Shown here in pieces: positions 21,290 to 33,503 of a stretch of 64,000 nt of DNA. The stretch comes from Rugalucina vietnamica (Eukaryota > Mollusca > Bivalvia > Lucinida > Lucinidae), in contig OZ024876.1 in the NCBI GenBank assembly GCA_964017185.1, positions 31,774,778 through 31,838,777 on the forward strand. Direction: 5' to 3'. Each line of letters opens with the position of its first letter. Position 1 is the stretch's first letter. A program made the translations under genes and the position numbers. Below the pieces are notes generated by a model. It worked only from the letters and a program-made list of their open reading frames with translations, was not told the DNA's origin and made no database searches.

Positions 21290-21853
21290 GTGTGTTCGGA
21301 CCCAAGGCCCCGTGTTTTGGTAGGGGCTAGAGATAAAAATCTAGGTCATCTTTAAATGTGTTGTTTACAATACTAATGTTTTTCTCTACGTACACACCTT
21401 AACAAATACTAATAGTAAATGCATTCCTATTTAGAGCATAGATACCCTGTAGATTTGACACCAAACCCTGTGTACTATCCCCAGGGGTGGACTAAAGGTC
21501 AAAATCTAAGACACCTTTATAATATTTAATAAATAGTTACCATGGTAAATTTTCTGTTAGTCTAAATGTATACAACCACTCATCAGAAAACATTTATACT
21601 TAGACCTTATGTACTCTGTAAAGTTCAGGCACTATGGTATATGATCCTTTTCCACAAACAACTCCTACATTGAGTATATAAGTCGGCTCTGTATACTGCT
21701 CTAAAAGAGACTTACGATAACATTCTTATCTACGACACTCCTCTGTGGCTGTAGGCAAATTGCGTTGCAACTGTTCATTTCTAAGATGTACTCTCTTTGA
21801 TTCGGAAATTGGGGTTCGGTGTCAGAAGTGAGAGGGAACGCGTCGAGGTTTTT

Positions 21854-21886
<33 letters not shown>

Positions 21887-21936
21887 GTCTACCAGCCTGG
21901 GATATACGTGCCTCTCAAGACACCTTTGTCTAGTTT
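21290..21936 (+). repeat. Family-F repeat with poly-G, copy 2
   Basis: This is the second copy of the repeat at 13010-13411. It shares GTCGGCTCTGTATACTGCTC, GGCTGTAGGCAAATTG, CATTTCTAAGATGTAC and GGGATATACGTGCCTCTCAA. A (GT)n tract at about 21856 runs into poly-G (21870-21887). Confidence 0.6.
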
Positions 21937-22016
21937 TCATGTCGTTTTGTTTTCGCCTACAAAGTCATAAAAACATAACCAGACGTGCACTTTGGTAATG
22001 CACCTTCTTTGAATAT

Positions 22017-22250
22017 GAGCCGCCGCATGGGAAAACCAACAATCTGCATAGGCGAAAACAAAGGCGCAGATCAGCTTCACAGTAACTGTGAAGCTGATCA
22101 GCGCCTTTGTTTTCGCCACACGGATAGTATAATTGCTCTTCTACATATATCCATAGTTTCAAGCTTCTAGCTTTATTCTGTGACTGTACAGCCTGGTTTG
22201 TGTCGGACCTGGTCGGAATCCAAATTGTTGGTTTTCTCACACACAGGCTC
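22017..22250 (+). mobile_element. Family-A MITE, copy A4
   Basis: Flanked by ATAT on both sides. Inner arms CAGCTTCACAG/CTGTGAAGCTG, so both arms differ from A1 at matching positions and still pair perfectly. Confidence 0.9.
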
Positions 22251-22796
22251 ATATGATACTGATGACACTCCAACATTGCAATCAATTAAAGATGTGATGA
22301 AAGGTGCTGAGGTCATATGACATTTTGTCGTCATTTCGGCCACTTTGTCATTCGCCTGCCCCGAACTGACCACTGTTTATTACTCCTAGGGTGAGGCAAT
22401 TGTGTCTCATCATCCAGTGTAGCTCATCCGTAAAGGTATCAATATCTTGTTTGTCCTAACAAATCAATTATTGAAATTAATTCTGTAAACGACGCCAGCT
22501 CTTCTTTATTTAGTCCGATGACAAGAGATTAACACTGGTTTTAGACAGTGACGATAACTGGCCATTTGTTCGACAGAGATTGAATTTCAATTACATCAAT
22601 TTATTACTGCTTTGGCAAAGCGCTATATTTCACTTGCATGAAGAGCTCTTAAATATTTGCAGTGAATGTATTGAAGAGTGCCCTTGTCACTTGGTCTGTA
22701 TTCTGTATGATATTATTTTATATATTATGCGATTTTTCAATGTGGGAATTGGACAAAAACGTCTGGCTTTATATACGATAAATGCAACTTTTCTTG

Positions 22797-22898
<102 letters not shown>

Positions 22899-22924
22899 AT
22901 GTCCTATAGAATTACTTTGGTTGT

Positions 22925-23654
22925 GGGGAACAACTTTTCAGAGAAGTTTAGTCAGTGTCGGGGTGGGGTAGATTAAACTTGAATATTACACATCTTCAAA
23001 TTAATTGTACTAGTTTGATGTTTATTTTAGCAGCAGTAAATGTCTATGATGGCCTTGTATGTCTACATGGTCTTATAAGTCAGTCTTTGTGTCTTTGGTG
23101 TGCTGGTTTTAGGTGGTTATATGAAATGGGCTTGAAGAAAGAAAACAGCAGAAAAAATGCTGAAAATGGCGATTTTCAAGTTGTTGGTTCTCTCTTATAT
23201 GCACACTACCCTATATATTTCTTTCTTTTATTCGAACAATATAACCAAGTGATATGTTGTGTGAAAATACAAGAAAAAGTTTGAATCAACAAATATGGGA
23301 TTTCAAAATAGTGATTTTTTCCGACTTTTCAAGTATGGGCGTAGGGTTGGAAAAGGAATCGTAAAATTTTGTCATCCACTCCAAATTGCAAAATTTTCTA
23401 TGCTTTTGGCCCAAAATAGTCTGCGTTACGTAAATATTATGGCTTTTGAAAGTATTTTTGTTCAAGACAGGTATGTTTCAAAGAATTAAAAATTAAATTA
23501 ACTTTACCAAATTCAGAGGCCTCATCCACAGGTCTGTAGCTTGAAAAAAATGCACACTACCCTTAATACTTATTTTGTTGTCAAATGTCTTGTGTTGTAT
23601 TTTGGAATAAAAAAAAGAGTGGTTAAAAAAAGTTTGAATACTTATCATCCTTAA
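22925..23654 (+). mobile_element. Family-D element, 5'-truncated copy
   Basis: This matches the inner and right parts of 11005-11930 and of 55612-56566 reversed: GGGTAGATTAAACTTGAATA, GATTTTCAAGTTGTTGGTTC, CCGACTTTTCAAGTATGGG. It ends at ATCCTTAA (23654). The left terminal repeat is missing and the copy starts just after the (TA)n tract. Confidence 0.75.
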
Positions 23655-23677
23655 GAACAGCATGGAAACATGCATTT

Positions 23678-23911
23678 GAGCCGCTGCACCAGAAAAACAA
23701 TAATCTGCATGTATGTGAAAACAAAGACGCAGATCAATTGTGCAGTAACTGCGAACCTGATCAGCTCTTTTGTTTTCGTTACAAGGATAATACAATTCCT
23801 CTTCTTTCTAAATCCAAAATTTACAGCCTCCAGCCATCTTCTGTGCTTGTACCTCTCGGTTTGTGTCAGACCTGGTCGGAAACCCAAATTGTTTTTTCCA
23901 TGCGGCGACTC
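23678..23911 (+). mobile_element. Family-A MITE, copy A5 (decayed centre)
   Basis: Flanking 4-bp repeats ATTT. The central arms ATTGTGCAG/CTGCGAACC no longer pair fully. It sits 23 bp after the family-D fragment. Confidence 0.85.
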
Positions 23912-23983
23912 ATTTGATTTTTTACCTTTATGCTTTTAACAGATATCTGCATTTGCACATTTAATGCTCTATGATCCACAACT

Positions 23984-24207
23984 GGCCCCGAGGTTATAAA
24001 ACTTTTTTCATGCTCAACTCCACCGAGACTAATATTCATCCTGCTGATAAATGTTAAAATGCCAATAATTGTTGGCATTTAAACATTTATGAGCAGGATA
24101 AGTTACTAGTTGTTTTAGTTTTGAACTTGAATTTTCCACATTTATAAGTAGTTGAAATTTCATGCTCAGCTGAGCTGAGCTTGAAAAAAGTTTTATAACC
24201 TCGGGCC
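23984..24207. mobile_element. Small TIR element, GAGGTTATAAAACTTTTTTC ends
   Basis: A ~224-bp element. The left end GAGGTTATAAAACTTTTTTC has its exact complement at the right end (about 24181-24203), with GGGCC-type outer bases on both. Inside is a second hairpin around CCAATAATTGTTGG with arms ATAAATGTTAAAATGCC and GGCATTTAAACATTTAT. It lies 110 bp downstream of the secreted-protein gene's stop. Confidence 0.75.
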
Positions 24208-24320
24208 CTGATTAACGCCCTCTTATCTCCTTCTAGACGTGAATAAAGTTGCCGTTTCCTTATTCAGTTCCCGTGTGTTTTCTTTACTTCAACCATACTA
24301 CTGCCATGTTGTGTAAAGAC

Positions 24321-24869
24321 CTATTGCCTCGAAAATTGTCTGTTCCATTTGCGGAGTAAAGCTTTGGTTTCCGCAGGACTCTCTTGATAAGTAATCAGTC
24401 TGGGAACTCTGTTGTCATTGGAGACACCGTAGTAAAGCCTTGCTTCGTCACTGTCTAATACGGACAACACGGGGCGAGCCGGTCCACTGCCATCTTTCGA
24501 GGGAACCAATAGTCGGATAATTTGGTTTTCTACCCGACCACTCACACCACGGTCACTCATTCTCACTGTTTTAGGCCCAAGAGAATAGAAATCCTTTAGC
24601 GCATCGCGCATTGTCCCTACTTTTGTATATAGTTTTATGTCTACTCCGTCAGTGTTCTGCCATTTGAAGGGGCGGGCTGTTTTGATCAATTCTTTCCAAG
24701 CTGCACTGAATGGTAAACGTGCTCTCTTTTCTCTATCGGTCGGAGTATGATGTGAATAAAGTTGCATTTGCTCTGTACTGGAAGACGTTTCCCTTTCTTC
24801 GTAACCGTCACCAGTCTGAACTAGTATACAGAGAACCGACAACAAAAGCCATATTGTAGTCAAGTCCAT
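24321..24869 (-). CDS. Small secreted protein of unknown function (182 aa, single exon)
   Basis: The protein is not recognised. The start at 24869 is chosen over an in-frame ATG 12 codons upstream because it opens directly into a signal peptide: residues 1-20 are MDLTTIWLLLSVLCILVQTG, with a likely cut near residue 20-22, and the context (G at -3, G at +4) is favourable. The mature part is hydrophilic and has no cysteine at all, so it is not a disulphide-stabilised toxin- or growth-factor-like fold. A basic site EKRAR (48-52) could be a proprotein cleavage site, leaving a ~130-residue domain from about residue 53 (LPFSAAWKELIK, then DALKDFYSLGPKTVRMSD, and a C-terminal VLDSDEARLYYGV segment). 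Codon structure is consistent throughout and the surroundings are non-coding. It may be a lineage-specific secreted factor. A 5' exon is possible, since a pyrimidine-rich TTATTGTTCAAG lies just upstream. Confidence 0.7.
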   Translation of the reverse strand: MDLTTIWLLLSVLCILVQTGDGYEERETSSSTEQMQLYSHHTPTDREKRARLPFSAAWKELIKTARPFKWQNTDGVDIKLYTKVGTMRDALKDFYSLGPKTVRMSDRGVSGRVENQIIRLLVPSKDGSGPARPVLSVLDSDEARLYYGVSNDNRVPRLITYQESPAETKALLRKWNRQFSRQ

Positions 24870-24905
24870 TTCACACCTTGAACAATAACAATGATATAAA
24901 ATCAT

Positions 24906-25319
24906 ACTATTTAAAACATTTAAGGGGACATATTACGCATTATTTCCATATATCGCAATGAAAAGGCCCGAACTTGGACTCCCATTTAACAGTAATATAC
25001 AAAGCTCCAGGAGGTCAGTCCCTTTTGCATCATCTGTGTAATTAGTTGGAACTAGCCAATTCTACACACAGAGGACGACTTTCCTTGAATCCGTGGACTT
25101 GCAGAAAAATTCCAAAATTTTGGTAAAAAATGGGGAAGTTCGTCAGGAAATTCACTGTGTATTGCATGGGCAAGTTTTCGTAATGTGTCATTACGATGTA
25201 AGAAATATAGTGTTGTGTCCCTTTAATAGAAATTTAATACAAAAATTAAGTATGATGTAAAAATTTAAAACACAATTCCAAAATTCAAATTTTTACCGAA
25301 ACATGAGACCGAAATCAGG
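24906..25319. other. Intergenic DNA with a solo family-B tip
   Basis: At 25152-25185 lies GCATGGGCAAGTTTTCGTAATG and its left neighbour ACTGTGTATT, the inverted outer tip of a family-B MITE without the rest of the element. Nothing else is recognised. Confidence 0.55.
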
Positions 25320-25859
25320 CCTTTTAAAAACTCCCTAGAGGCCTGTGAAAAAGTACACGCGTCCAAATGATAATGACGGGTACGTCCATTCGTCTTAATT
25401 GGGTTAAAGTAATGGTTATTTGACTATGTAACGCTCCGGTGCCAGGTCTTGGCGAGTAAGTACCCGAAGACTCGCAGACTCGCTCCTTCGGTCTACTGGT
25501 GTTTACACGTTGCAACGAACACAACAATTATGAATGTAATTTCAAAGATAAGCTATTTTAATTATCATTTCTATTCAGTTTTAGGTGGTCGACGGTAGGC
25601 GGCGGGTGCTGTGCTGTCTGGACATTGGTTTCCGCCACACAGTGCCTGCGGCTTACCCTCGTCAATTATTTTCAATTGCTGTGATTTCTGTCTATGTTTT
25701 TCCTTCTTTAATTTTAATTTTGCTCCTAAAGTTAACTTTGTTTTAACTGCAGTTATAATTACCTTAAGCGTAAGATCTAGTAAGATTCTTAGTTTTTTTT
25801 TTATTATATATTCTGTGTACATGTATATAAATGTTGATAAGTATAGTATTTAAAAGTAC

Positions 25860-26062
25860 TTTTTACGCTCTTAAGTAGTAACTTAAATATTATGTATTGT
25901 TTTATATAACTTTCTGTTTATATTTGTATTTTATGGATAAAAACAGTGTCTCGTAAGCCAATTATTGGCTGAGTATCAACCGTTTTATTGTGTAAATTGT
26001 TATAAACTTGTAAAGTTGATATGTGACACTTTAATAAACTATTACTTACTTACTTACTTACA
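25860..26062 (+). repeat. Probable LINE 3' end with (ACTT)n tail
   Basis: A short AT-rich segment ends in AATAAACTATT followed by five ACTT-like units (about 26040-26062). Short tandem tails of this kind mark the 3' ends of several non-LTR retrotransposon clades. No reverse transcriptase is present upstream in this copy, so it would be heavily 5'-truncated; the true start is unclear. Confidence 0.4.
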
Positions 26063-26087
26063 TGTTTAAAGCCTGACAAAATAGGCC

Positions 26088-26866
26088 CTTCACGTTACAG
26101 ACGTATAGGTTATAACTTGAATGTTATGCGACAGTCTGCATGCTTAGTTTTTAACCCAATCATGGTTGATAACTATGCTGCCTTCTTTAATTGCACGCCG
26201 GTGGGTCGGGCGTCAGACTCTATGATGGCCCCGACTTAAAGCTATTCATTTTAGTTGGTTGGGGCCGGAGCTTCTTGTCTGTTGCTTGGCCCACCGGGGT
26301 CCAACTGGTGTTTTTCTTTTGCTCCGGAGTTAGTAGGTTATTCGGCGCCCAGGGATCTCCATCGTCGGGCAGCTTACTCAATCTGTGAGTCCTGGTTTTT
26401 GATTCATCAGGATGTTTATCATGATTTATTTGTTTGTTCTTGATGATTCATTGACTAGTTAGAGATTCACCACGAGGACCGAAGAACTAACTAAATGTTG
26501 TGAACCACTGCAGAAGCTGAGGGTGAGGTTAGGTACCTGTAAAACCGGTTTAAGCCCGCCAGTAACTTTGTGTTACTGATCGTTCCAAGTCGATACTTCT
26601 GTAGTGGTTCTTTTTGTTTTATGTCTTGGTGTTTGAAATTTTTTGTGCTGTTGGCGCCTTATGTATGTTTTCAAATTTTTAGTTAAGTTAAGGTAACTGA
26701 GTGGCCACGTATTGGGAAAATAGCTGCTCATTCGGCTTACGATATGTTTCATGGTATAAGTACCTGATTGTTAGTTTGGTTTTTTCCCACCTCGGTTTTT
26801 GGAGTGGGAATCTTTTTCTGATTGCGCCTTTTCCTGATCTTTGCCTACTTGTACCTTAGTGGACCA
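26088..26866 (+). repeat. Family-C interspersed repeat, reference copy
   Basis: The most complete uninterrupted copy. Landmarks in order: CGTTACAGACGTATAGG, CTGCATGCTTAGTTTTTAAC, CCACCGGGGTCCAACTGGTG, TGAACCACTGCAGAAGCTG, GTAAAACCGGTTTAAGCCCG, CTGTTGGCGCCTTATG, the hairpin TTCCCAC/GTGGGAA near 26788-26813, and the end CTTGTACC. Partial or reversed copies are at 5975-6965, 34340-35163 (minus), 35431-35783 and 62590-62830. No ORF. The 3'-proximal hairpin recalls Helitron ends, but the diagnostic terminal CTRR is not evident. Confidence 0.75.
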
Positions 26867-29430
26867 AGGTTTCGAAATAAAATGCGGTAAAAAAGTTACC
26901 TGGGCTAAAGTAACTTAAAATCCCATAGTAAACCAGTATTTGCAACTTACATGTATTTGAGTTGATGTGTACAATAGGTCATTTATTCCCTTTTACATAT
27001 GCTAAAGTACGTGAGAAATTTAGTAATGTAATATGTGATTTGATTTCAGATGTAATTACATACACATACATGTACATGTGATTATATAGATCAATATATT
27101 GCTCAAAATTAGCTAATGCTCGCTTTACCATTTTTCGTATATTGCAATATAAAACATCCAATGTTTGTCCGTATTTTAAATGGTCCGTGCGCCCACGGGT
27201 CACAGATAGTGTGCTTCCTAAGTGTACGAATCATTATTGTTGTATAAATACCCGTGACACACGATATTAATAGGCGTATATTAACGAAGAAAAAAGCCAT
27301 GTATTAATGTGACAATTAGCCTGCACGTATGTACTGTTAATACACCGCTTTTATTTATGCTCGTACCGGGCGCCACGCAAAGCACGTGTTAATTATGTAT
27401 AACTGAACTCCACCCATAATAATAAATGCTTTTGCGCGTAAGAAAATGTGAAGACTCTAAAATATAGTGCACCATTATTTCTTCCTTTTATGCTGAATTA
27501 ATGCACTAATAGCGATCAAAATGAATTTGTCATTCATTAACATTCGCGAAGTCCATCGGGGAGTGTGGAAATCTCGGGCTACGCCCTCGATTTTCAACTC
27601 TCCCCTCGGTACCTAGCAAATGCTAATGAATGGAAATCATGTTTGATCCCTATATTGTAAGACTTAAATTTTGCCCTAAAATGGAGAAGCTCAACCCAAG
27701 TATTGCAAGTAAGTATGCAATCCTCTATTATTTACTGTCACGGAAAGATCAAATCATGAAAAATGTTCGTGACTTTGTGGGCTTTCACTTGGAAAAAGTG
27801 ATAATTTTTCATGAAGACGATGACAACAACAACATCATCATCACTCTTTCTAAATATGCGGTTTAATATGTTCGTAATTGGAAAGTATTTTTCCATAACC
27901 ATTTGCTCTCTAACTTTATGCATTTATTCTAGAATCATCCGCACCATATTATTTGCATATTCATTGATAACGTGGCTCTGCCCCGGTTTTATAATCTATA
28001 CACCAGAGTCCCAGATTCAACAGTTATTCAATCAAGTACTATAACCAACAGTAAGCCGAGATGAACCGTAAAATTTACGGAAAACCCCGAGCACAAACCG
28101 GCGAGAAAAAAAACTTTTGGATACCTAAGGCATAAAAGACCAAGGACATCTATGGATTAAATGGGAGTTCTCCCTAATTGATAAATATGTCACTTTCAAA
28201 GACGCAAAGGCCTGGCTCTTTGTTGTTAGTATATTCTGGCATATTTTGAAAGTCAGTGGTACTATTTATGTCGGTTTTAAAATTTTTTAGCATTGTGCAA
28301 TACACATAGATTGAAAGCAAATTTACTTTTGAACATGCACTGTATATCTATTTATATATCTACAGAAGCTAAATATACACACCCTGACACTGGTTTGACA
28401 AGAAATACGGCCATGAATATTTACAATTCTATAGTTGATGTCTTTAAAATTGTCCTTTAAAATTGTGCTTTATTTTGTTCATGGAAAATTTCATAAAATT
28501 ATACATTTTCGTCTTGCTGACCCTGTTCCCCCCCCCCCCTAGACCCAGGATGCCACTTTGATATGATGTGTATATGTGAAAAACACATAAACACATTTAC
28601 TGTCGAAAGGACATGCTGGGTCTAGGGGGGAACGTACCTATACGCACGCATAAAGACTAATTTTCAATTGTGCTATCTTAAAAATAAAAACATCATAAAA
28701 TTATTAAAGCTGAATATTTTGTCTATTTGAAACAATTTACACCTTAAAGATATTTTTGACTTTGCAAAAGTTATTTATTAAAACTGTAATATTGCCCTAT
28801 TTATCTTATAGTGAATATCGACTCATACCTTGACTATTACCTATACGAACTTTCTGTCGTATGTCTAGACCAGAGCGCACTAGTCTATAGCCTACAAGAC
28901 ATGTAAGAAAATAACATGTTCTGTATAAATACAGTTTAGATGTAAATTGGCTATTCTGATAAAATATGGACTTACATGGTTAAATCTGACAGAACTTCTC
29001 TTTAAAAGCATGGCAGTTGACGTTGTAAAATTGTGATACTTGCTGTTGGGTGCCCATTTTTATTTCGTTTATTTATTGTAGGTAGGCTTGAAGCTTTTTG
29101 GTTTTCGCCTGCTAATCGTAAAAGCTTAAGCAAGCCGTCGAAGTAACTTACTAAGTGTTACTTCATTTTCGCCATTAAAACTTTACCTGCTGAACGATTT
29201 ACAAAATTTTTGCAGGTCCAATAAGGACATACTAAGATCAAGATTTTGACATAACAAGAAAAGATATGACACACAAAGTGTCATATCATTTGACTCAATT
29301 ATGAAGAAGATGTTGCTGCAGTTACTCTTCTACAAGGCCGAAAAATGTTTTTTTCAAAAAATGCCCCTCCCTCATCTGTTTTAACCGCCCCTCATCTTAT
29401 GGCTCAAATAAAAAAGGGCCTCTTTTTTGT
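26867..29430. other. Intergenic DNA with a few hairpins
   Basis: No gene recognised. Short foldbacks are present. One at about 27556-27608 has arms CGGGGAG..AAATCTCGGGC and GCCCTCGATTT..CTCCCCTCG. One at about 28524-28633 has TAGACCCAG and CTGGGTCTA with C and G runs outside. One at 29261-29286 has GATATGACAC and GTGTCATATC. These are probably decayed foldback repeats. Confidence 0.45.
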
Positions 29431-29759
29431 TCAAATGTGATAATTCTATACTTGGTATTGGTTTTTGCTATTCATAGCCATGGCGGCCATCTTGGTCATG
29501 TGACCTGGACCATTTATGGTGGAACACCGGTAAAAAAATATCACTCCGCCGTACCCCACGAAAATAGTGCATTTAAAAATTTCATCCACACATGTTTGAT
29601 GCTGAATAGTGAGAACATTTCCTACATTCTGTGTAAGATCTCGCATTTACTACAAAGTATCGCCATAATACAACATATTAGTGCACAAATCACCATGCCA
29701 AAACGGACTATATCTCATCGGAGGCTTCTGTTTGTACACTACCCCCTACTAAAATCCGG

Positions 29760-30128
29760 ACCATTCTAGAGTGTAAAATCCACCCATAGGTATATTGCAA
29801 AATGGATTACCGGAAAATCGAGATGGTCAACCCCCCTAGGTAGTGGCACCTTTGGGTAGGGGTGTGGCTGGGCTATCAAGTTAGAGAAGACCTTTTGGTG
29901 GTGCATTGTTGGGTACCAGCTGGGAGTGTCACAAAGTGAGGGAATTTGCATTGCGGCCTATGGGAGATTTTTTACTGGTGTTGGACCTTATACAAACTTT
30001 CGTTCCACTTTCCTAAGGATGCGCCACATGAAGTTTGGCTTTGATTGGCCAAGCGGTTTCTGAGGAGAGGGTCAAAAGTGTGGACGACGACGACGGACGA
30101 CGGAGCATGGGTATATTACACTAAAAAA
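29760..30128 (+). repeat. Decayed repeat with (GAC)n-like motif
   Basis: It contains TTTGATTGGCCAAGCGGTTT, GGTCAAAAGTGTGGACGACG and a short GACGAC run at about 30086-30105. The phrasing resembles an interspersed repeat common in bivalve genomes (recollection, not a search). Its continuation AGCTCAGGTGAGCTAAAATT lies at 31868-31888, on the far side of the element at 30129-31864, which therefore split it. Confidence 0.5.
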
Positions 30129-31864
30129 AAGTTATAAGAGGCCGCCTCTTATTTTTTCTTCTAGTTCGGAAGATGAAAAACGATCAATTAAAATTCATGA
30201 TCATATGAATAATTCAACATCTAACAGTGGCTCTTTGAGTTTCTGCATTCAAAAACGCGTACTATAAGACTTAAGTTTACCAATTTTTTCATCCATCATT
30301 ATTTTCAAAATCAAATGTTTGAAAACTTAACATACGCTTTTAATATGTCAAGTGATGCTCAAATTCATGTTTCGAGACGAGTTTGTGTGCTTTTCTCACG
30401 TCCGCGAGTTGCTACGTTACGTTTAAAAAATCATGCAAATCACGTGCCCAGCATTCCACGTGCATCACATGTTACCAATTTTTGCCTTGTTTGATTGGTA
30501 AAAGTATCGCAACGAATAAACCGGAATGACATTTGAAAGTTTTCTCATTAAAGCGAAATCGCATGTCATTTCAGCAATTAAACACATATGGGTTCACCTC
30601 GGGGGGAAAGGCCAGGGAACAAAATGACGTCAATTACGTCATACACCGGGGTCGTAACCTGGTACCATAATGGAACCAAATCTCTACGATCATGGTACTG
30701 TACTCTTTTTGGACACAATAAGATGTTAAATGACTGTTTTGGGAATAAAAGGTAAACTTTTCATATGCCGAGAAACAATGTTAATTTTGAGGTGACACCC
30801 CTGGAAACTTTGACGTAGCGTAATTGCCTCAGGAAAAGATGGCTTTCCGGCGAAAAGTAGAAATTGTGGTTCCTAAAGGATTAGATATTGATGGGTTAAA
30901 GAGTTTAGTTCAGTTCATCTTAAAACCAATTTGCAATTTCGAAATCAAATAAAAATTGCTAAACTTAAGTCTTATAGTATATATATCACACACAGCCGAA
31001 GCATGAGTAAAGGTACCCTCTTTTCATAAAGTCTCACTTTATTAACATCAAATTAAATGTCATATTATGACGATATTTTTTACATTTGAATTTACTTGAA
31101 AGTGCTACTGACTGCAGCCATGATGCCAGATAAAATTAAGTCAGATTTGTTGCTGCAATAAGAATCTTCGTTTCTGTTAAGACAGCAACGTGAATAACAG
31201 GAATTCAGCTTTTGCATGCAATTTGCATACGAACTTTGTCCTTCTATGGTTGCGTTATTATCAGCAGCATGTCATTGAAATTTTCAGTGATTATTAAAGT
31301 CTAATACTAGACTCTGATTAACTTTGAATATTTAAAAAATCGTCCACAAATTTTGTTATTTTGTTCGTTGAATATTTGCTTTGAAACGGGAAGTGTGCGG
31401 CAGCCGTGACCTGTTTGTCCTCGAAAATAGTCTTAAACAACTCATTCTAGTTATAGCTCTCATTTCCAGGCCTCATCAAGTGAATTTAAGAGGGATTAAC
31501 ATGTTTAAGAGGCACATGGATGAATTTTCCAAAAAATCTCAAAAATAGCGATTTTTTAAAATGCGTAAAACATCTACCAGTAGAGAAAATTCGAATATTG
31601 GGTGTTTTTCCAAGCCACAAGGGCCCCTTTGATGACACCCGTTCCATATTTCAATAAATGTTGTGCTTTATCCATTTTTTTATTTATTTAAAACAATTAT
31701 TTTTTGCATTTTTACTCCAAAAACACGTTTAGTTAAAGAAAAGTATTTCTGAAAACTTTGAAACTTTACTTACTTGAAATACACGTCTTTAGGCAAAGAA
31801 TCGTGCAATTTTGGACATCTCTAAGAAACCAAAAATGGGTTTGAAAAGTGGCCTCTTATAACTT
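30129..31864. mobile_element. TIR element of 1.7 kb, AAGTTATAAGAGGCC ends
   Basis: Left end AAGTTATAAGAGGCCGC (30129-30145) and, read inward from the right, AAGTTATAAGAGGCCAC (31864-31848). The interior is AT-rich and non-coding and holds a second TIR element at 30262-30977. The element interrupts the repeat at 29760-30128. The target duplication is not resolved because the tips themselves contain TTATAA. Confidence 0.65.
30262..30977. mobile_element. Tc1/mariner-like MITE (TA target), nested
   Basis: Perfect 18-bp inverted ends CTATAAGACTTAAGTTTA (30262-30279 and the complement at 30960-30977), flanked by TA on both sides (30260-30261, 30978-30979). A TA target duplication is the hallmark of the Tc1/mariner superfamily. 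The 716-bp interior has no transposase. Perfect ends suggest a comparatively recent insertion into the host element. Confidence 0.75.
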
Positions 31865-33269
31865 ATATAAGCTCAGGTGAGCTAAAATTCTCAAAGGTTT
31901 AGAGTACATTTGTGTTACGTCCCAGACACACCGCTAAGCACGAGCTGTAGGCGCGCAGCAAAACCGTTCAACGCGCGTCTCACACACGCTTAGGCCACGC
32001 TACTGAAGCAATATCTCATTAAATCGGAACGCGCATGTAGCGTACACTGGCGTGCCTCAAACGTGCACCAAACAAGTATGTTCAAAGTGCCTGGAACGCG
32101 CATGGAACTTATTCGAAACGTATATGTCAGACGTCCGAAACACGCAGAGCTTCTAGAAAATTTTTAAGCATGTTTATTTTTTATCCCAAACGCGCACGAA
32201 ACACACACCGTTTTTAGCGACGTACAGCGTCGCGCACCGGACGTACACCAAGGGTACCCAACGTACTCGTATGGCGTTTTGAACGTGTCTCCGACGGGCG
32301 TCATTCGTATTTGGAGTTTTGCAATTTTTTCAACACGCTCGGCGCGCGTTTCACTTACACGTTAATGTGTGATTTCACTAGCAATCCAGATGCCGCTAAT
32401 ATGTTAGGAAATTTCCGTAAATTTGGTCGCTTCCCGGCCCGGTTATGGTTTTTATCGATAACCGTGACGTAATGTTCTAAAAATAGATATGAACGCATGA
32501 TTCCTCGTCTTAAAGAATAGATATCGACTAATCCGCGAATCTGTACTAAAGCAGAGTATTGAGTCGTTTCGACCCAATATAAAATAAAGAATATCACAAA
32601 AGGACAAATTAATGAAGCCAACACGAAAAACAGCCATTATGAATAATTATTCTCACGAATAGACAGTCAATGTTAACATTATAAAATAGCTAAAAATAAT
32701 GTTTTGTGCATTCTGTAATTATACTTTAGAAAGCAAAAACAACAATCTGTATCGAAAAAGACGGGGGCGAAAAATATAAGTCTCCCACAGACCGTGAACT
32801 GAAATGACTGGACAATTTACGCATTATGGCCAATAATCTCACTTTTCAATTCAAAACTTCAATAAAATTCAAATTGTTAAGTAGCACAATTGACCAAACA
32901 ATTAATTTTCATTCATAGGGTTATAATTTTATTTCCAAAAAATAATAATTTCGACAAATAAACAGTCTTTCAAAAACGGACTATTTTGTCCCTCGGACGA
33001 ATATCTATAGTAAGTTTTGCAATACATAATGACATCTATAATTGGTTATGGAGTGAAGAGCTTTGAGTCATAAAAATAACTTTCCTATCAACCTCCACAC
33101 AAAAATTTTCTGCGAAAAAAACATTATCAGGGGCAAGGTTTTAAACTTTAGTATACAGGTCCAGTATCGCAGGCCTGAGTCATTTGACATAAACTTCTTC
33201 ATGCCTTAGATAGCAATACCTCATAAAACAAAGTGCATCTAGTTGAATATTGGTTCATATGTATCAAAT
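31865..33269. other. Intergenic DNA with a CpG-rich patch
   Basis: About 31917-32350 is unusually rich in CG words (ACGCGC, CGTAC, GCGCGT) compared with its surroundings, with loosely repeated phrases such as AACGCGCATG and ACGCGCACGAAAC. No ORF or RNA gene supported. The rest is AT-rich. Confidence 0.4.
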
Positions 33270-33503
33270 GAGCCGCGTCATGAGAAAACCGGATTTTTGC
33301 CTAGGCGAAAACAAAGGCGCAGATCAGCTTCGCGGTAACCGCGAAGCTGATCAGCGCCTTTGTTTTCGCTACTCGGATAGTACAATTCCTCTTCTTTCTA
33401 AATCCAAAATTTCAAGCTTCTAGCTCTTTTCTGAGACTGTACAAGCCGGTTTGTGTCGGACCTGGTCGGAAACCCCGAAGACCGGTTTTCTCGCGTCGCG
33501 GCT
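33270..33503 (+). mobile_element. Family-A MITE, copy A6
   Basis: Near-complete copy with inner arms CAGCTTCGCGG/CCGCGAAGCTG and ends GAGCCGCGTCATGAGAAAAC and GTTTTCTCGCGTCGCGGCT. Bases at the right edge are slightly altered, so the 4-bp duplication (AAAT) is not exact. Confidence 0.87.

Noticed and set aside
26788..26866. Helitron 3' end (hairpin near the end of family C)
   Set aside because: No CTRR terminus or A-T target was seen at the ends of the copies compared.
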